From Cristatella mucedo (Eukaryota > Bryozoa > Phylactolaemata > Cristatellidae): 64,000 nt of DNA. The translations under genes and the position numbers were made by a program. The stretch covers positions 165,001 to 229,000 of the forward strand of contig WPIO01000063.1 in the NCBI GenBank assembly GCA_009760855.2, written 5' to 3'. Below the pieces are notes generated by a model. It searched no databases. It saw only the letters and a list, made by a program, of their open reading frames with translations, and was not told the origin of the DNA. Shown piece after piece: positions 1-12,952 of this stretch; position 1 is the first letter of the stretch, and each line of letters starts with the position of its first letter.

Positions 1-351
1 ATGCAGCTTGGGCTAATTCCAGCCAGACAGCTATAAGAGCAGGGCAAAATTGGTGGTAGTGTGTGAGCTCTTAACGACTCGAGCATTCAAGTCCGTGCCC
101 GACCGAAGGCCACGTACCCCAGCTGGGCTGACAAAAACTCCGACTTGCCATGCAATGCAACACTAGAATTTCTCGTGATTTGCATGGGCATAAGCTGATT
201 ATTATTAATGAATGCTTGTACACAACTGAGGAAAAAATTCTTGGGACATGTCCACTATGCTTCGAAAAGTGAGCCTTTACTCTGCTGACCCAACTGATTA
301 GCCTGTTCTACTTACCCACTATGTTGCTGTCCTTTCTTAATGTACAAATAT
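1..351. other. Unannotated, no gene seen
   Basis: No open frame with coding character, tRNA-like box or recognisable repeat was seen here. It ends where LINE similarity begins. Confidence 0.5.
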
Positions 352-735
352 CAAATTCCTTGGGGGACCGTGCCTTTAGCTCGTTTGCTCCCAAAGCCTG
401 GAACTCACTTCTGACGTGTGTCACGACATCTCCTGACTTGTCCACATTTAAAAAGAAACTGAACGCATCTATGCATCACAGCATTTAGTGGGTCCTTGTG
501 ATTCGAACTTTATGTTCTTATGTGTGCGGACACTGTGCATGCTTCCACTACCCAAACTTGCATGCTGACGCCGTGTATGTCACCCCTAACCATTGTATTC
601 TTGATGTTTATTAAGCATGCTACCACTAACCATTCGATCATGCTTCCTTTGCAGCAGATGTAAAGTTCTTAGATAGAGATTGAGTTCTCTGAAGGCGCTA
701 TGTCAAATGCATTATTATTATTAATATTATTATTA
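352..735 (+). mobile_element. LINE (L2/CR1/Rex1-like) 3' end, 5'-truncated
   Basis: This fragment starts inside the conserved C-terminus of ORF2 (a [16 protein letters not shown]-type motif in the + frame). It continues through the 3' UTR, which has repeated GCATGCTGAC-type words, to the terminal stem-loop and an (ATT)n tail near 710-735. A premature stop soon after the motif shows that it is dead. The same C-terminal motif and 3' UTR recur at least eight times in the window, which makes the family assignment firm. The clade name is inferred from the ORF2 C-terminus. Confidence 0.9.
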
Positions 736-1189
736 TAGAGCAAAATATTTGAAGTAAGAGAAAAATTTTAACATTAAAAAATATTATTATCGAATAAAAT
801 TTTAACATTGTCTTAGGAAGTTCCAATTAAATATAACTTATACCAAGAGGATTCAAATCGCCATTTGCACTTTGTTTTCGCATACTTGGTGAATGGCAGC
901 TAGCGATATGCATTGACTCTGTAACAGGTGATGGAGAATTTACCTATTTTAAAATTATATTGGTTTTCCATTCAGTTTTCAGTTTGATTTTTAATTTTAG
1001 CCATTTTAAGGGGATATGTCTTTCTCATTTATAAATACAAGTTGTGGGGCTCTCTTCCCATTGGTCAGTGCCGGCTTGGGAGTCAGCAGTGACTTCTATT
1101 TTAGGGAGAAAGGTACTCATGTACATTCGAAATTATTTAGGTAGAAAGGAGGCGTTTGATAAAAGAAACAGCTCCGTGTAAAAGGCTTT
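736..1189. other. AT-rich spacer
   Basis: AT-rich sequence rich in ATTATT and AAAATTTT words near its left end. No ORF, SINE or structured repeat was recognised. Confidence 0.5.
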
Positions 1190-2396
1190 GTAATAATAAT
1201 AATAATAATGTACTTGATAAAGCGCCCTCAGAGAAATTAATCTCTTTCTAGGCGCTTTACATTTGCTGCAAAGGGAAATGCAATTGAATGGTAAGTAAAA
1301 TCATGCTTGAAAAACAAACAAAACGAATAACATGGTTAGGGGTGACATGCACAGGGTCAGCATGCAAATGTGGTTAGTGGCAGCATGCACAGTGTCAGCA
1401 CGCATAAGCACGTGAAGGACGAATCACAGGGACCCACTAAATGCTGTCCTAAATAGATGTGTTTTTAAGTTCCTTTTAAATGTGGTCAGGTCAGGGGATG
1501 TTCTGACGCAGGTCGGGAGGGAGTTCCAGGCTTTGGGAGCATACGAACTAAATGCACGGTCTCCAAAGAATTTGAGGTTTGTACGAGGTATTTCTAGACT
1601 GTCGGATTCCGAAAAGCGGGTGGTACGATGCTTGGCCTGATGGGGGAGTATGTCGGAGAGATAGGCTGGAGCCATAGAATGAAGGGACCTAAAAGTGAGG
1701 GACAAAACATTGAAGTCAATCCGTTGCTTGACTGGTAGCCAGTGCAGGTCGGCGAGAAGTGGAGTAATGTGGCAACTGCGACGCTCACGGCAGACAAGCC
1801 TAGCTGTGGAGTTTTGCACCAGCTGCAATCGCCTGATCGCACATGCTGGTAGGCCAGTAAGCAGTGAGTTGCAGAAGTCGAGACGAGATGTCACGAATGC
1901 ATGCACCAACTTTGACGTGGTATCCTTATCTAAAGAAGCCCAAATTTTAGCAATATTATGAAGCTGAAAATAGGCAGATTTGACCGTGGAGCTGATATGG
2001 TCGTCTAACGAGAGGTCGCTTTGGAATATGACACCTAGATTTCGAGCTGATTCGACAGGAGATATGCAGGCAGAGCCAATTTTGAGCGTCAGCCTTTCCA
2101 ATTTCTGAATCACACTGGGTTTGCCCATAACTAGTAAGCTAGTTTTATCATCGTTTAGTTTTAGAAAGTTTGCTGCCATCCATGATCGGATGTCATCAAT
2201 GCATGCAGCAAGTGAGTTGAGAGAATTTGAGGTGCTCGAAGGCTGGGAGGGATCAAAGCAAAGGTACAACTGAGTGTCATCCGCATAGAAGTGAAAGCCT
2301 AGATTGTGCTTGGCAATCACATCAGCAAGAGGGAGAGTATAAACCGTGAAAAGAACCGGACCTAGCACGGAGCCCTGAGGTACTCCATATTGTAGC
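1190..2396 (-). mobile_element. LINE copy, 5'-truncated, 1.2 kb
   Basis: Read on the minus strand, this copy begins inside reverse transcriptase at the YGVPQGS motif (about 2390). It runs through the rest of ORF2 and the 3' UTR, and ends with the family stem-loop (about 1215-1255) and (ATT)n near 1190-1210. 5' truncation is the usual outcome of target-primed reverse transcription. The remaining ORF2 frame is uninterrupted, so the copy is relatively young. No clear target-site duplication is visible. Confidence 0.92.
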
Positions 2397-2425
2397 ATAG
2401 CAGATGTTTTTATGTGCAGAAGCAT
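1424..2425 (-). pseudogene. LINE ORF2 C-terminal half (reverse transcriptase palm to C-terminus)
   Basis: An open frame of 333 codons; about the first 11 residues are flanking sequence read in frame. The LINE part starts at RT motif B ([14 protein letters not shown]) and contains motif C as [12 protein letters not shown], the catalytic YADD box. The thumb/connection region and the Rex1/L2-type C-terminal region follow ([41 protein letters not shown]). The apurinic-type endonuclease and RT motifs 0 to A are missing, so it cannot act alone. In the full family this protein nicks the target and copies its RNA in the nucleus. The stop codon is followed by a 3' UTR of about 220 bp. Confidence 0.9.
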
Positions 2426-2642
2426 CTTCGTTAAGCAAGATGCCTAGACTTTTAGAAAAAGCCAAGAGGAGTCAGTTGGCTTCCAAGTCAAGGGAAATGT
2501 CGCTTTTCTATCGGCCTCAGAAATCGGGCCATCGCGGGCTAGAAAACCATGTGGTTCGAGGGTAGTTACTGCAACCCCGGCAGGACGGGGTACTTCTGGC
2601 TAATGTATATACATCTAAAGTCCTATTTTTTAATAAATTACA
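2397..2642. other. Short spacer, nothing recognised
   Basis: No coding or repeat signal was identified between the LINE 5' end and the TG microsatellite. Confidence 0.4.
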
Positions 2643-2786
2643 GTGTGTGTGTGTGTGTGTGCACGCGTGTGTGTGTGTGTGTGTGTGTGTGAGTGTGTGT
2701 GTGCATGTATGTATGCATGTATGTATGTATGCATGTATGTATATGAGTATGTGACTGTGTGTGTGTATATATGTACATATGTGTGT
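2643..2786. repeat. Compound (TG)n/(GTAT)n microsatellite
   Basis: An imperfect TG dinucleotide run passes into GTAT/GCAT tetranucleotide repeats and back to TG. His/Thr- or Val/Cys-rich frames across it are translation artefacts of the repeat. Confidence 0.97.
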
Positions 2787-4554
2787 CTATATTGAATATT
2801 TTAAAACCAAGACCAACCTTTGGCCATCTGTACTGAGAGAAGCAAATTCTACCTTTGAGCATGGCATGGTCTGTATTAACTTACTGGTTATATGGCTGAA
2901 GCCTGTATTTATATTGGCTTCATGGCATATGCAGAATCCGTAATTTTTTTTACCGTTCATAGCAGGGTTTACACAATTAGCCCAAAAAGACAATGGTAGA
3001 ATTAACTTGAGTTTTGCCGAGTTTGAATGTTCCATTCAAATCCATCAGTAACACAAACACTGATCAATGAACTGGGTCAATTTATGGGCTCATCTCAATG
3101 TATGTGATTTTGCTCGAATGATGTGTTCCAAGGGAATGAGCAGCACATAGAGTTACTGCTTTTAGTCAATGCAAGAGTGAGTCAAAACCGTTACATTCTG
3201 GTCGTGGAATCCTTTGTATTTGCCAATTTGTGTAAAGGTCCTGACTAAATTAATGGCCCTAGTCTTTACTTGATGGATTTAGCCATTGAGTAGGGACGAA
3301 TGTGTTGGCCTTCTCTATTGTGTGCCGAAGACCAAAATGCAAACCTGCATTGTACTGCTGTTCTTGAATTACAAGTCTCAAACCAGATATCATAATTGTA
3401 TCCACGCACTGCTGCTACGATTGACTTCTCAGGATAAGGTAGCGACAATGCTTTGAAAAGGGCAGACCTTTATACTGGCTTCGACGATTTCATGGTTATC
3501 TCAACCTGACATCTAAGGTATCAGTGATCAGGTTTACAAACAACAGCATGTTGGCCTCTTTCTAACCATCAAGGGGTCTTATTAGCGCTTGCATCATCAC
3601 GACATGCTCCTGGATGGAGCTGGTATTAGAATTCGTTATTATTTGAACTGCCTACAAATCTTATATACGACTATGATCTGGTCATCTGTGTAGTTTGTTC
3701 TTGTCTGCACTGCAGAAAGCCAGCAGATACCCAACACCAACAGTTTATTCCAGCGCATGGAGCCCAAAGGCGCACGGCTCCTTTCGGCCCCTTCTCCCTC
3801 TTGACTCCCTGCCACAACTCATCCTCTGAGTTCTGAGCTCTCATCCTAAAAATAAAAGTTAAAAAGAGAGGTAGTATGCAGAAAGTATTTTGCTAGCATA
3901 ATCAAAGTGGTAATTCGCATTGGCGATGACGAAACCCATCTCCCAGTGTCTTGCCTCACGAAAAGCAAAGTCTACTTCGTTGCAATCATAGCACAGGTGC
4001 TCAGTTCTACTCGTTGAACACCCCAGGCATGTTCCGGGTGGTAGGCAGAGCTCATTAGCACCCACTTCTCCTGCTCAGCCTCTTGATTGGCACTCGGTCC
4101 TTGGAAGACCAGCCAGCAATAGGAGAATGTGCTTGTCAGGTCGGTAGAGGGTCATCAGAGGCCGGCGAAGAGCCAGATTCCAATCGCAACGGCTTGCAGG
4201 TGCAGGAGCAGATAGATGCCGGCTTGCTAACATTCACCAATGCCCTGGGCATCCATTCTGGTAGGCGCTTTCGTACTGCAGCGCCGGTAAGCAGACTGCC
4301 TCAAGTCCCTCGAGGCAGTGCACAATGCATTCTTAGAGTGCAGAGTGCATAGCCGTATGCCGAACACTGGTTCTGTAAATTTACCCGAGGTCAGAGGCAG
4401 TCTGTCGTGACAAAACTGGTGTGGCTAAGTGAAGCATTAGTATGAACAGTAAGAGCAGCTGTAAGCAACTGTGGATTTTCAGAAATCCGACTTTTGGCAC
4501 TGTCATCAGCCCAACAAACTATGGCGCTCGTCTTTGCTGCCTCATCTTTGGACG
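2787..4554. other. No gene recognised
   Basis: Unique-looking intergenic or intronic sequence. Short open frames (60-90 codons) occur on both strands, but none shows a domain, a repetitive motif or consistent coding character. Confidence 0.45.
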
Positions 4555-4672
4555 TGCATCTGGCTTTAAGGTGCTCACCCGACCAAGGTCTTGCCTAGGT
4601 CGTGGGCTCGAGCCCCGTGCAATATATGAAGTACCAGAATATATTTCTCTTAGGGCGCCATACAAATTAATT
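4555..4672 (+). mobile_element. SINE family A (tRNA head, LINE-like tail)
   Basis: It contains AAGGTGCTCACCCGACCAAGG and a B-box-like GGTCGTGGGCTCGAGCCCC typical of a tRNA-derived RNA polymerase III promoter. A tail of the form GAAGTACC...TTCTCTTAGGGCGCCATACAAAT follows. The first bases of the head are degraded. At least seven further copies occur in this window. Confidence 0.8.
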
Positions 4673-4987
4673 ATATATTATTTGGCATGCAGCTTGGCAG
4701 GCCAAGCGAGCTTGCTAGGGCTGCATTGCTGCACCTGTCTCAGTTAGCACATGATATTGGCAGCCAACTTCGACGGATCGCCTGCCACAATCAAGTTACG
4801 ATGGTGCCGGCCAAGACGGCGGTGTCGGCTAAATCCGTGAGGAAAACGTACCAGGATGCCCTGACCGTTCCTTTCTCTCGGCATATTTTTTCCAATCATC
4901 GTGGGAATTTTCCCAACACACCTCTAACGGTTCCATCTGTTTACTAGCACCGACTGACGGCTCCTTGACCGACATTTCCTTGACTTT
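4673..4987. other. Spacer, nothing recognised
   Basis: Short open frames only; no repeat family or coding signature was seen. Confidence 0.4.
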
Positions 4988-5224
4988 ATAATAATAATAA
5001 TAATAATATTGCACTTGATAAAGCGCCCTCAGAGAACTTAATCTCTTTCTAGGCGCTTTACATTTGCTGCAAAGTGATACGCAATAGAATAGTAAGTAAA
5101 ATCATGCTTGAAAAACAAACAAAATGAATAACATGGTTAGGGGTTACATGCACTGGGTCAGCATGCAAATGTGGTTAGTGGCAGCATGAACAGTGTCAGC
5201 ACGCATAAGCACATCGAGGACGAA

Positions 5225-6910
5225 TCACAAGGACCCACTAAATGCTGTCCTAAATAGGTATGTTTTTAAGTTTCTTTTAAATGTGGTCAGGTCAGGGGAT
5301 GTTCTGATGCAGGTCGGGAGGGAGTTCCAGGCTTTGGGAGCATACGAGCTAAATGCACGGTCTCCAAAGGATTTAAGGTTTGTACGAGGTATTTCTAGAC
5401 TGTTGGATTCCGAAAAGCGAGTGGTACGATGCTTTGCCTGATGGGGTAGTATATCTGAAAGATAGGCTGGAGCCATAGAATGAAGAGACCTAAAAGTGAG
5501 CGACAAAACCTTGAAGTCAATCCGTTGCTTGACTGGTAACCAGTGCAGGTCGGCGAGAAGTGGAGTAATGTGGCAACTGCGACGCTCACGACAGACAAGC
5601 CTAGCTGTGGAGTTTTGCACCAGCTGCAATCGCCTGATCGCACATGCTGGTAGGCCAGTAAGCAGTGAGTTGCAGAAGTCGAGACGAGATGTCACGAATG
5701 CATGGACCAACTTGGACGTGGTATCCTTATCTAAACAAGCCCTAATTTTAGCAATGTTATGAAGCTGAAAATAGGCTGATTTGACTGTGGAGCTGATGTG
5801 GTCGTCTAACGAGAGGTCGCTTTGGAATATGACACCTAGATTTCGAGCTGATGCAACTGGAGATATGCTGGCAGAGCCAATTTTGAAAGTCAGCCTTTCC
5901 AATTTCTGAATAACACTAGGTTTGCCCATAACTAGTAAGTTAGTTTTATCATCGTTTAGTTTTAGAAAATTTGCTGCCATCTATGATCGGATGTCATCAA
6001 TGCATGCAGCAAGTGAGTTGAGAGAATTTGAGGTGCTCAAAGGCTGGGAGGGATCAAAGCAAAGGTACAACTGAGTGTCATCCGCATAGAAGTGAAAGCC
6101 TAGATTGTGCTTGGCAATCACATCAGCGAGAGGGAGAGTATAAACGGTGAAAAGGACCGGACCTAGCACAGAGCCCTGAGGTACTCCATATTTTAGAGGT
6201 ACTTCAGATGATCTTTGTCCATTCACGTCAACACTCTGGAGTCTCCCACTGAGATAGGACCTGAACCACTGCAGAGCAGTGCCAGTGATGCCCAGGCGAG
6301 ATGAGAGGAGCTCTAGAAGTACTTTGTGATCGATGGTATCAAAAGCTGCCGAAAGATCGAGCAAAACAAGAAGAGACACTCTACCCACGTCTGCATTCCT
6401 AAGTAGGTCGTTGTATACCCGAAGCAATGCTGACTCTGTGGAGTGATTAGCTCTAAAGCCAGACTGGAACTTACTAGCAAGGTGTGAGGTTTCGATATAC
6501 GAGTTCAGCTGGTCTGCCACGACCCGTTCCAGTGTCTTTGATAGGAATGGTAGAAGGGAGACTGGGCGGTAGTTGCTTAAGTTCTCTTGGTCTAGTGTAG
6601 CTTTCTTGAGAAGTGGCCTGACTACAGCCTTTTTGAAAGGTGCTGGGACCTGACCTGAGGCTAATGACATGTTAATGATGTTGGTTATGCATGGCAGCAG
6701 CAGATCAATGCAACGTAGGAGCAGGACAGTGGGGATAGGGTCCAGTGGACTTGTTGTCTTCTTTGATTGAGATACGAGCTTTAGGACTACGTCACTGGTG
6801 ACCTGTTTAAATGCAGACATTGAGGCGCAGCCAGGAACCGAGGAACAGCATTCTAGTGGGAAGGTTGTCATCGCAGGGATGGATTCCCTGATTTTGTCTA
6901 TCTTCTGCAC
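5225..6910 (-). pseudogene. LINE ORF2 reverse transcriptase with one nonsense codon
   Basis: About 560 codons stay in one frame except for a TAG at 5981-5983, where the other copies have TGG (Trp). Upstream of the stop are RT motifs NYRPVSLLPFLSKTLERVV, the motif A aspartate in LLDLSAAFDTIDH, motif [13 protein letters not shown] and motif C FYADD. Downstream are the thumb region and the C-terminal [17 protein letters not shown] block, ending in FRTAFSGSL before TGA. The 5' end is lost by truncation, so no endonuclease is encoded. The single lesion in a long frame indicates youth. Other copies suggest the family once had an upstream linker rich in basic residues (38973 onward). Confidence 0.92.
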
Positions 6911-6976
6911 AAAGAATCGAGAGAAGCGATCGGCTAGATCATCACAAGGATCATCTGGTAAGGAGCTAACCTGGGA

Positions 6977-7036
6977 ACGGTTGAGGAGATGGTTAATTTA
7001 TTGGTTAACGGTTGAGGAGATGGTTAATTTATTTAG
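6977..7036. repeat. 31-bp tandem duplication at the LINE 5' junction
   Basis: The segment containing GGTTGAGGAGATGGTTAATT occurs twice with a 31-bp period, exactly where the minus-strand LINE ends at its 5' side. The repeated part is LINE sequence (the region encoding NHLLNR) plus a few filler bases. This is consistent with template slippage at the end of reverse transcription. Confidence 0.8.
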
Positions 7037-7261
7037 GGCCAAAATTGGTGCTCAATTTGAGAGCATAGTCGAACCTAAGCCATCTCCAGTGCCACTTGGT
7101 GAGAGAATTTCTCTTTTAGGAAGGAGTGACTGAGCTAAGTTTAGTTTACTAGGCCATCATCCTACCGATCGACCTATCGAGACTCCTATTTCTTCTGCTT
7201 TCAACACAGGCTTAAAAAGCATCAGCTATAATTAGTCACCTATATGGTGTGCCCCTGAGTC

Positions 7262-7425
7262 TTAGCCCAAGGGTAAGGCACTCAAATGTGCTCACTCTTT
7301 GCTACCTATATCATAGGTTTGAGTCCTGCTGGGGGCGATCATTCATTGTCCACTTAAAGCTGTGGTGATATCCTTTAAGGCTCTTCTGCTGCTATATAAA
7401 TGAGGTCGTTAAATCAGCTAATTTG
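7262..7425 (+). mobile_element. SINE family B, diverged
   Basis: Degenerate tRNA-like head with a B box (AGGTTTGAGTCCTGC), then GGGGCGATC, GTGGTGAT, AAGGCTCTTCTG, GCTATA and the family-ending AAATCAGCTAA. Substitutions are more frequent than in the copies at 22.8, 32.5 and 61.2 kb, so this is an old insertion. Confidence 0.7.
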
Positions 7426-9263
7426 TTTAAATTAAAATTGTTTTGCTCTATAGTATCCCATGTACATACAGAAAACCTTGGTGTACTTTGGCTCCACATT
7501 ATTAAAGTTCACACAGACATTCAGACTAGGTGGCACGTCTTATAGAATAACCATAGTTCTATCGCATAAGCAGCTCCGGGAGTCGAAGTCTTTGGCCAAT
7601 GACTGACCGGATGCACTTGATCTGTTCCTAGGGGGACGACGTACACATATTTGCAAGTGCCACTTCTGCAGGAGTCCTGGAGGCTTCCAATGCTGCCCTT
7701 GAACATCGTTTCCTTAAAGCCCTTCAAAAGTTGCCACCCAGGCTTTGATTTCTCTCCAGCAAACTCACCAGAGCGACCAACAGTTTGCTCCAACAGCTTC
7801 GTCGAGTTTCAGACGAAGTGGTGAAGAGGTGCGTGTGCATGTCAGGCTCCGAGCAATGTACATATTTGCTATCATCAGCGTACTCTAGAGAGTGGGCCAG
7901 TTAGTGTTTGTGCTCTGGACTTGCCCGGCCGGCGGTGAACTGAGAATTCCCAGGTTCGGAGGTGGCCTCGGTTCATCCTGGTTTGCAATTTGATTTGCTT
8001 CCCTGGCCTAGCTTAATTGTTTGCCCACCGGCTCCCCTAGCAGCAGCAGGGGGATCGATATTCTGTCAGTGGTTGCTGTCAGCTGTTCAGTGGGAGTCAC
8101 CAAAAGAATTCGCTGTACAGTAAATTCTTTTGGTTACTCCTGACGTACCCTCGGCTAAAACCAGGCTAATAGAAGTTTAGAACTCTGGCTCTCTGTTAGC
8201 TGGGCTGTGGTGGCTGCTTCACGTGAGCATTGGGCTGGTGCTAAGGGCAGTGCTGCTTATCCTGCAGCAGCAGGCATGGGTATTGCTGCCGAAGCCCAGC
8301 TCTGGCCCATTAGCAGTAGGGGAGCAACGACTAGCGATGGAACAAGTTTTCTTAAATTTCATACCGACTGCAGGCAGTGCTGCAGCTGCAAATAAATCAG
8401 CCATCGTATCAAATGTAATTGCGGTTGTCAACCTCTCATTCGTGGTGGGGAGAGGAGCGGGGCAAGGTCCCACTCCAGAGTGCACCACTGAAGCCTGGTT
8501 GGCCGGATAAAGGCTTAAGTCTCTGAGCAGCAGCACCACAGAGGCTCCGCGTAGGCAGTTAGGTTTGATGCTGGAAGTTCTGCAGTGTGTCCCAGATTGG
8601 ATTCCTTTTTCGGACGAGGAGTCGATCATATCTGTGCTTTAGACCATACTAATCTGTATTAGGGTAATCTTGTAATGATGGTTTTTAGGTAACGCCTGCC
8701 AAGTTTCATAACTTTGGAGTTCAGATTTGCCGAATTTAAGCCTTCGATGTAGCCTTGAAAGAGCTGCCTCTTAGGTTTCGGGACAACAAAACGTTCAATT
8801 TGATTAAGTATCCGGTTTCTTAATGTAGGTTTGAGATCTACTGCCTGCCTAGTCCAATTGCCCTGGGCACAAATAAGTGTCTTAGAGTCATCCCTAAATG
8901 AAATGCTTGATTGAGTAATTTATTAAATGTGTACATTTCTGCCCTTCTATGTGGCTAAGACGAAAGGTGGATTTATAGAGTGCTGCCATAGCCCTAAAGA
9001 GAACGTGTCTTGGTAGATTTGGGAGTTGAGCCCTTGGATCTGCCGCAATGTGACATCTTAATTACTTGGCTGATGATTGTAACACATGTATGCAATTGAA
9101 AAACGTATGTATGTACATATATGTACAAATGTATGGGACAGCTCTGGACTACTTCAATAATACAGTAACAGCACTATCAACGAATTCCTTTCAATCGTAT
9201 GACCAATACTAATGCAGCTTGTACCTGGAGGTAAGGCTAACGCATCGAAATTGCATCATCAAA
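7426..9263. other. No gene recognised; contains one hairpin
   Basis: Mostly unique-looking DNA. Overlapping open frames on both strands at 8219-8629 (95 codons on +, 136 on -) have no recognisable domain; the - frame is Ser/Thr/Ala-rich. A 20-bp-arm inverted repeat lies at 8091-8142. Confidence 0.4.
8091..8142. repeat. Inverted repeat (hairpin), 20-bp arms
   Basis: The arms TGGGAGTCACCAAAAGAATT and AATTCTTTTGGTTACTCCTG are complementary with three mismatches around a 12-base loop. No terminator or known RNA is implied. Confidence 0.75.
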
Positions 9264-9668
9264 TACATACCTCGTACAAACCTCAAATCCTTTGGAGACC
9301 GTGCATTTAGTTCGTATGCTCCCAAAGCCTGGAACTCCCTCCCGACTTTCGTCAGAACATCTCCTGACCTGACCACATTTAAAAGGAACCTAAAAACACG
9401 CCTATTTAGGACAACCTTTATTGGGTCCCTGTGATTCGTCCTTTATGTGCTTCTGCATGCTGACACTGTGCATGCTGCCACTAACCACATTTGCATGCTG
9501 ACCCTGTGCATGTCACCCCATGCTATTCATTTTGTTTGTCTATCAAGCATGATACTACTCACCATTAAATTGCATTTCCCTTTGCAGCGAATGTAAGCGC
9601 CTATAGAGAGAATGAGTTCTCTGATGGTGCTTTATCAAGTGCATGATTATTATTATTATTATTATTAT
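9264..9668 (+). mobile_element. LINE 3' end, 5'-truncated
   Basis: It begins within ORF2 at [26 protein letters not shown], keeps the frame to FIGSL and TGA (9434), then carries the 3' UTR, the stem-loop (degenerate, CGCCTATAGAGAGAATGAGTTCTCTGATGG type) and an (ATT)n tail. The 3' UTR matches the family copies with scattered substitutions. Confidence 0.92.
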
Positions 9669-11621
<1,953 letters not shown>

Positions 11622-12373
11622 TAAGCAAGTACTTTTATGGAATCGGTTATACTAGCAGAATGAAGAGCAAATGCTGAGACGAGCCGATAAACTTGAAACA
11701 GCCAGAGATCTCATTTGGCCCCAGGGAATACTGCGAGCCTTTGTGGTAAAAATATAGAGGAGTCCTAAAAAAAATTTTATTTAAATGGTTAGGTGGCCTT
11801 CGATTGCCGAATGCTGGGCCACTGTGTTGTTAGTGATTCAGTCCAGGAAAACATCATTGCATGTGCCCCTGGGTCAAGCTGGAGCTTAGAGTCATCCTTT
11901 CTCGTGCCTCTCCTGCATGCACGTTGCTCCGGACCCCCTCCGGATGCCATCTCAACCCTTCCTCTTTCTTCTGGCGAATAGGCTATCTCTGGCCCCCAAT
12001 TTGGATCAAATAGTAGATCAAGTGCACCAACTAGATAGTCTATGCTCTGTAATATGAAAGTTCTTGGCATCTCATTTTGGTCAATAGAACAACCTTTCTT
12101 TTTGTTAAGGACTACGAGAAACCCAGTAAAAGCACAGTCTGTCCCCTAGGTAATTACCAAATGTCACTTGTGGCTAACACCGTGTCGGTATGGTAGGAAG
12201 TGCTACTTTTTGGCTGAGCTTGGCAGCAATGTCAGCTAACCTGTACTACACTTGAACCGGTGGTTTCTACCTGCTGTCTGTTTCTCCTGAGGACTGTCAA
12301 GGTGGGTGCCGAAGTACCGATTGGGATAACTATTCCAAACCAGGCCTTATGTTTAGGGGAAAAGATATTTAAA
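11622..12373. other. No gene recognised
   Basis: Opposed open frames at about 11790-12070 (62 codons +, 93 -) have no recognisable domain. No repeat was seen. Confidence 0.4.
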
Positions 12374-12497
12374 ACTCATCTGATCAGCGCTCTAAGAGAA
12401 CTTTATGTCTATCCACGCACTTTACATATGCCTCAATGCTCGAGCTCACGACCACGGTCTTTAAAGGCAAGCATCTCACCCCTTGGCCAAACCGGGA
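12374..12497 (-). mobile_element. SINE family A, minus strand
   Basis: On the minus strand it reads GGTTTGGCCAAGGGGTGAGA, a B-box relic (GTGGTCGTGAGCTCGAGC), GAGGCATATGTAAAGTGC and TTCTCTTAGAGCGC. The order is the same as in the 19.5-kb copy, with many substitutions. Confidence 0.7.
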
Positions 12498-12886
12498 GAA
12501 CCATGACTCTCTGCTGCCCTCTGCATTCAACCTTAGTTAGATAATATTATATAAGCTGACATGCTCAACACTCTTAAGTTCCTAAATACTGCCAAGTCAC
12601 TGAAAATAATGGGATTTTCAATGTTATGCCTCCTAACTATGCAACATTAATTCGTGTTGCAAATGGACAAGATTGCTTGAATTAGGGCTGCTTTAACTGC
12701 TCAACCAGTGCTGATTTTGTTTTCTCCTCTACTGCCAGCTCTGTCTGGGCCCCATCTGATTGATTTCCTCTGCCCCCTGTTGCAAACCTTGCTTGTTTTT
12801 TGACCTATGCATATGCTGCTATTGTAATGCCATTTTTAGTTACGTTATACTGACAGATTGGTTTCACACCCATGCACTTTCATAGA

Positions 12887-12952
12887 TAATGTATTCATTG
12901 CTACTGTCCTCAGATGACCTAATGTATTCATTGCTACTGTCCTCAGATGACC
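12887..12952. repeat. Exact 33-bp tandem duplication
   Basis: The 33-base unit 12887-12919, beginning TAATGTATTCATTGC, is repeated without change at 12920-12952. Identity of the two units implies a recent local duplication. Confidence 0.95.

Larger units (their letters stand above)
4988..7036 (-). mobile_element. LINE copy, 2 kb, near-intact ORF2 part
   Basis: The longest continuous copy of the main LINE. On the minus strand it has a short 5' junction duplication (6977-7036), a linker, all reverse transcriptase motifs, the ORF2 C-terminus, the 3' UTR, the terminal stem-loop (5026-5068) and (ATT)n at 4988-5010. ORF1 and the endonuclease domain are absent. The last 570 bp are almost identical to the copy at 35983-36551, so this lineage moved recently. 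Confidence 0.93.

Noticed and set aside
1695-1961. Antisense frames over LINE copies (also 5193-5441, 5496-5762, 36094-36342)
   Set aside because: They recur only because the LINE sequence recurs; they are shadows of ORF2 on the opposite strand.
8219-8629. Opposed 95- and 136-codon frames as genes
   Set aside because: They overlap on opposite strands with compositions reflecting one another, and neither has a recognisable domain.
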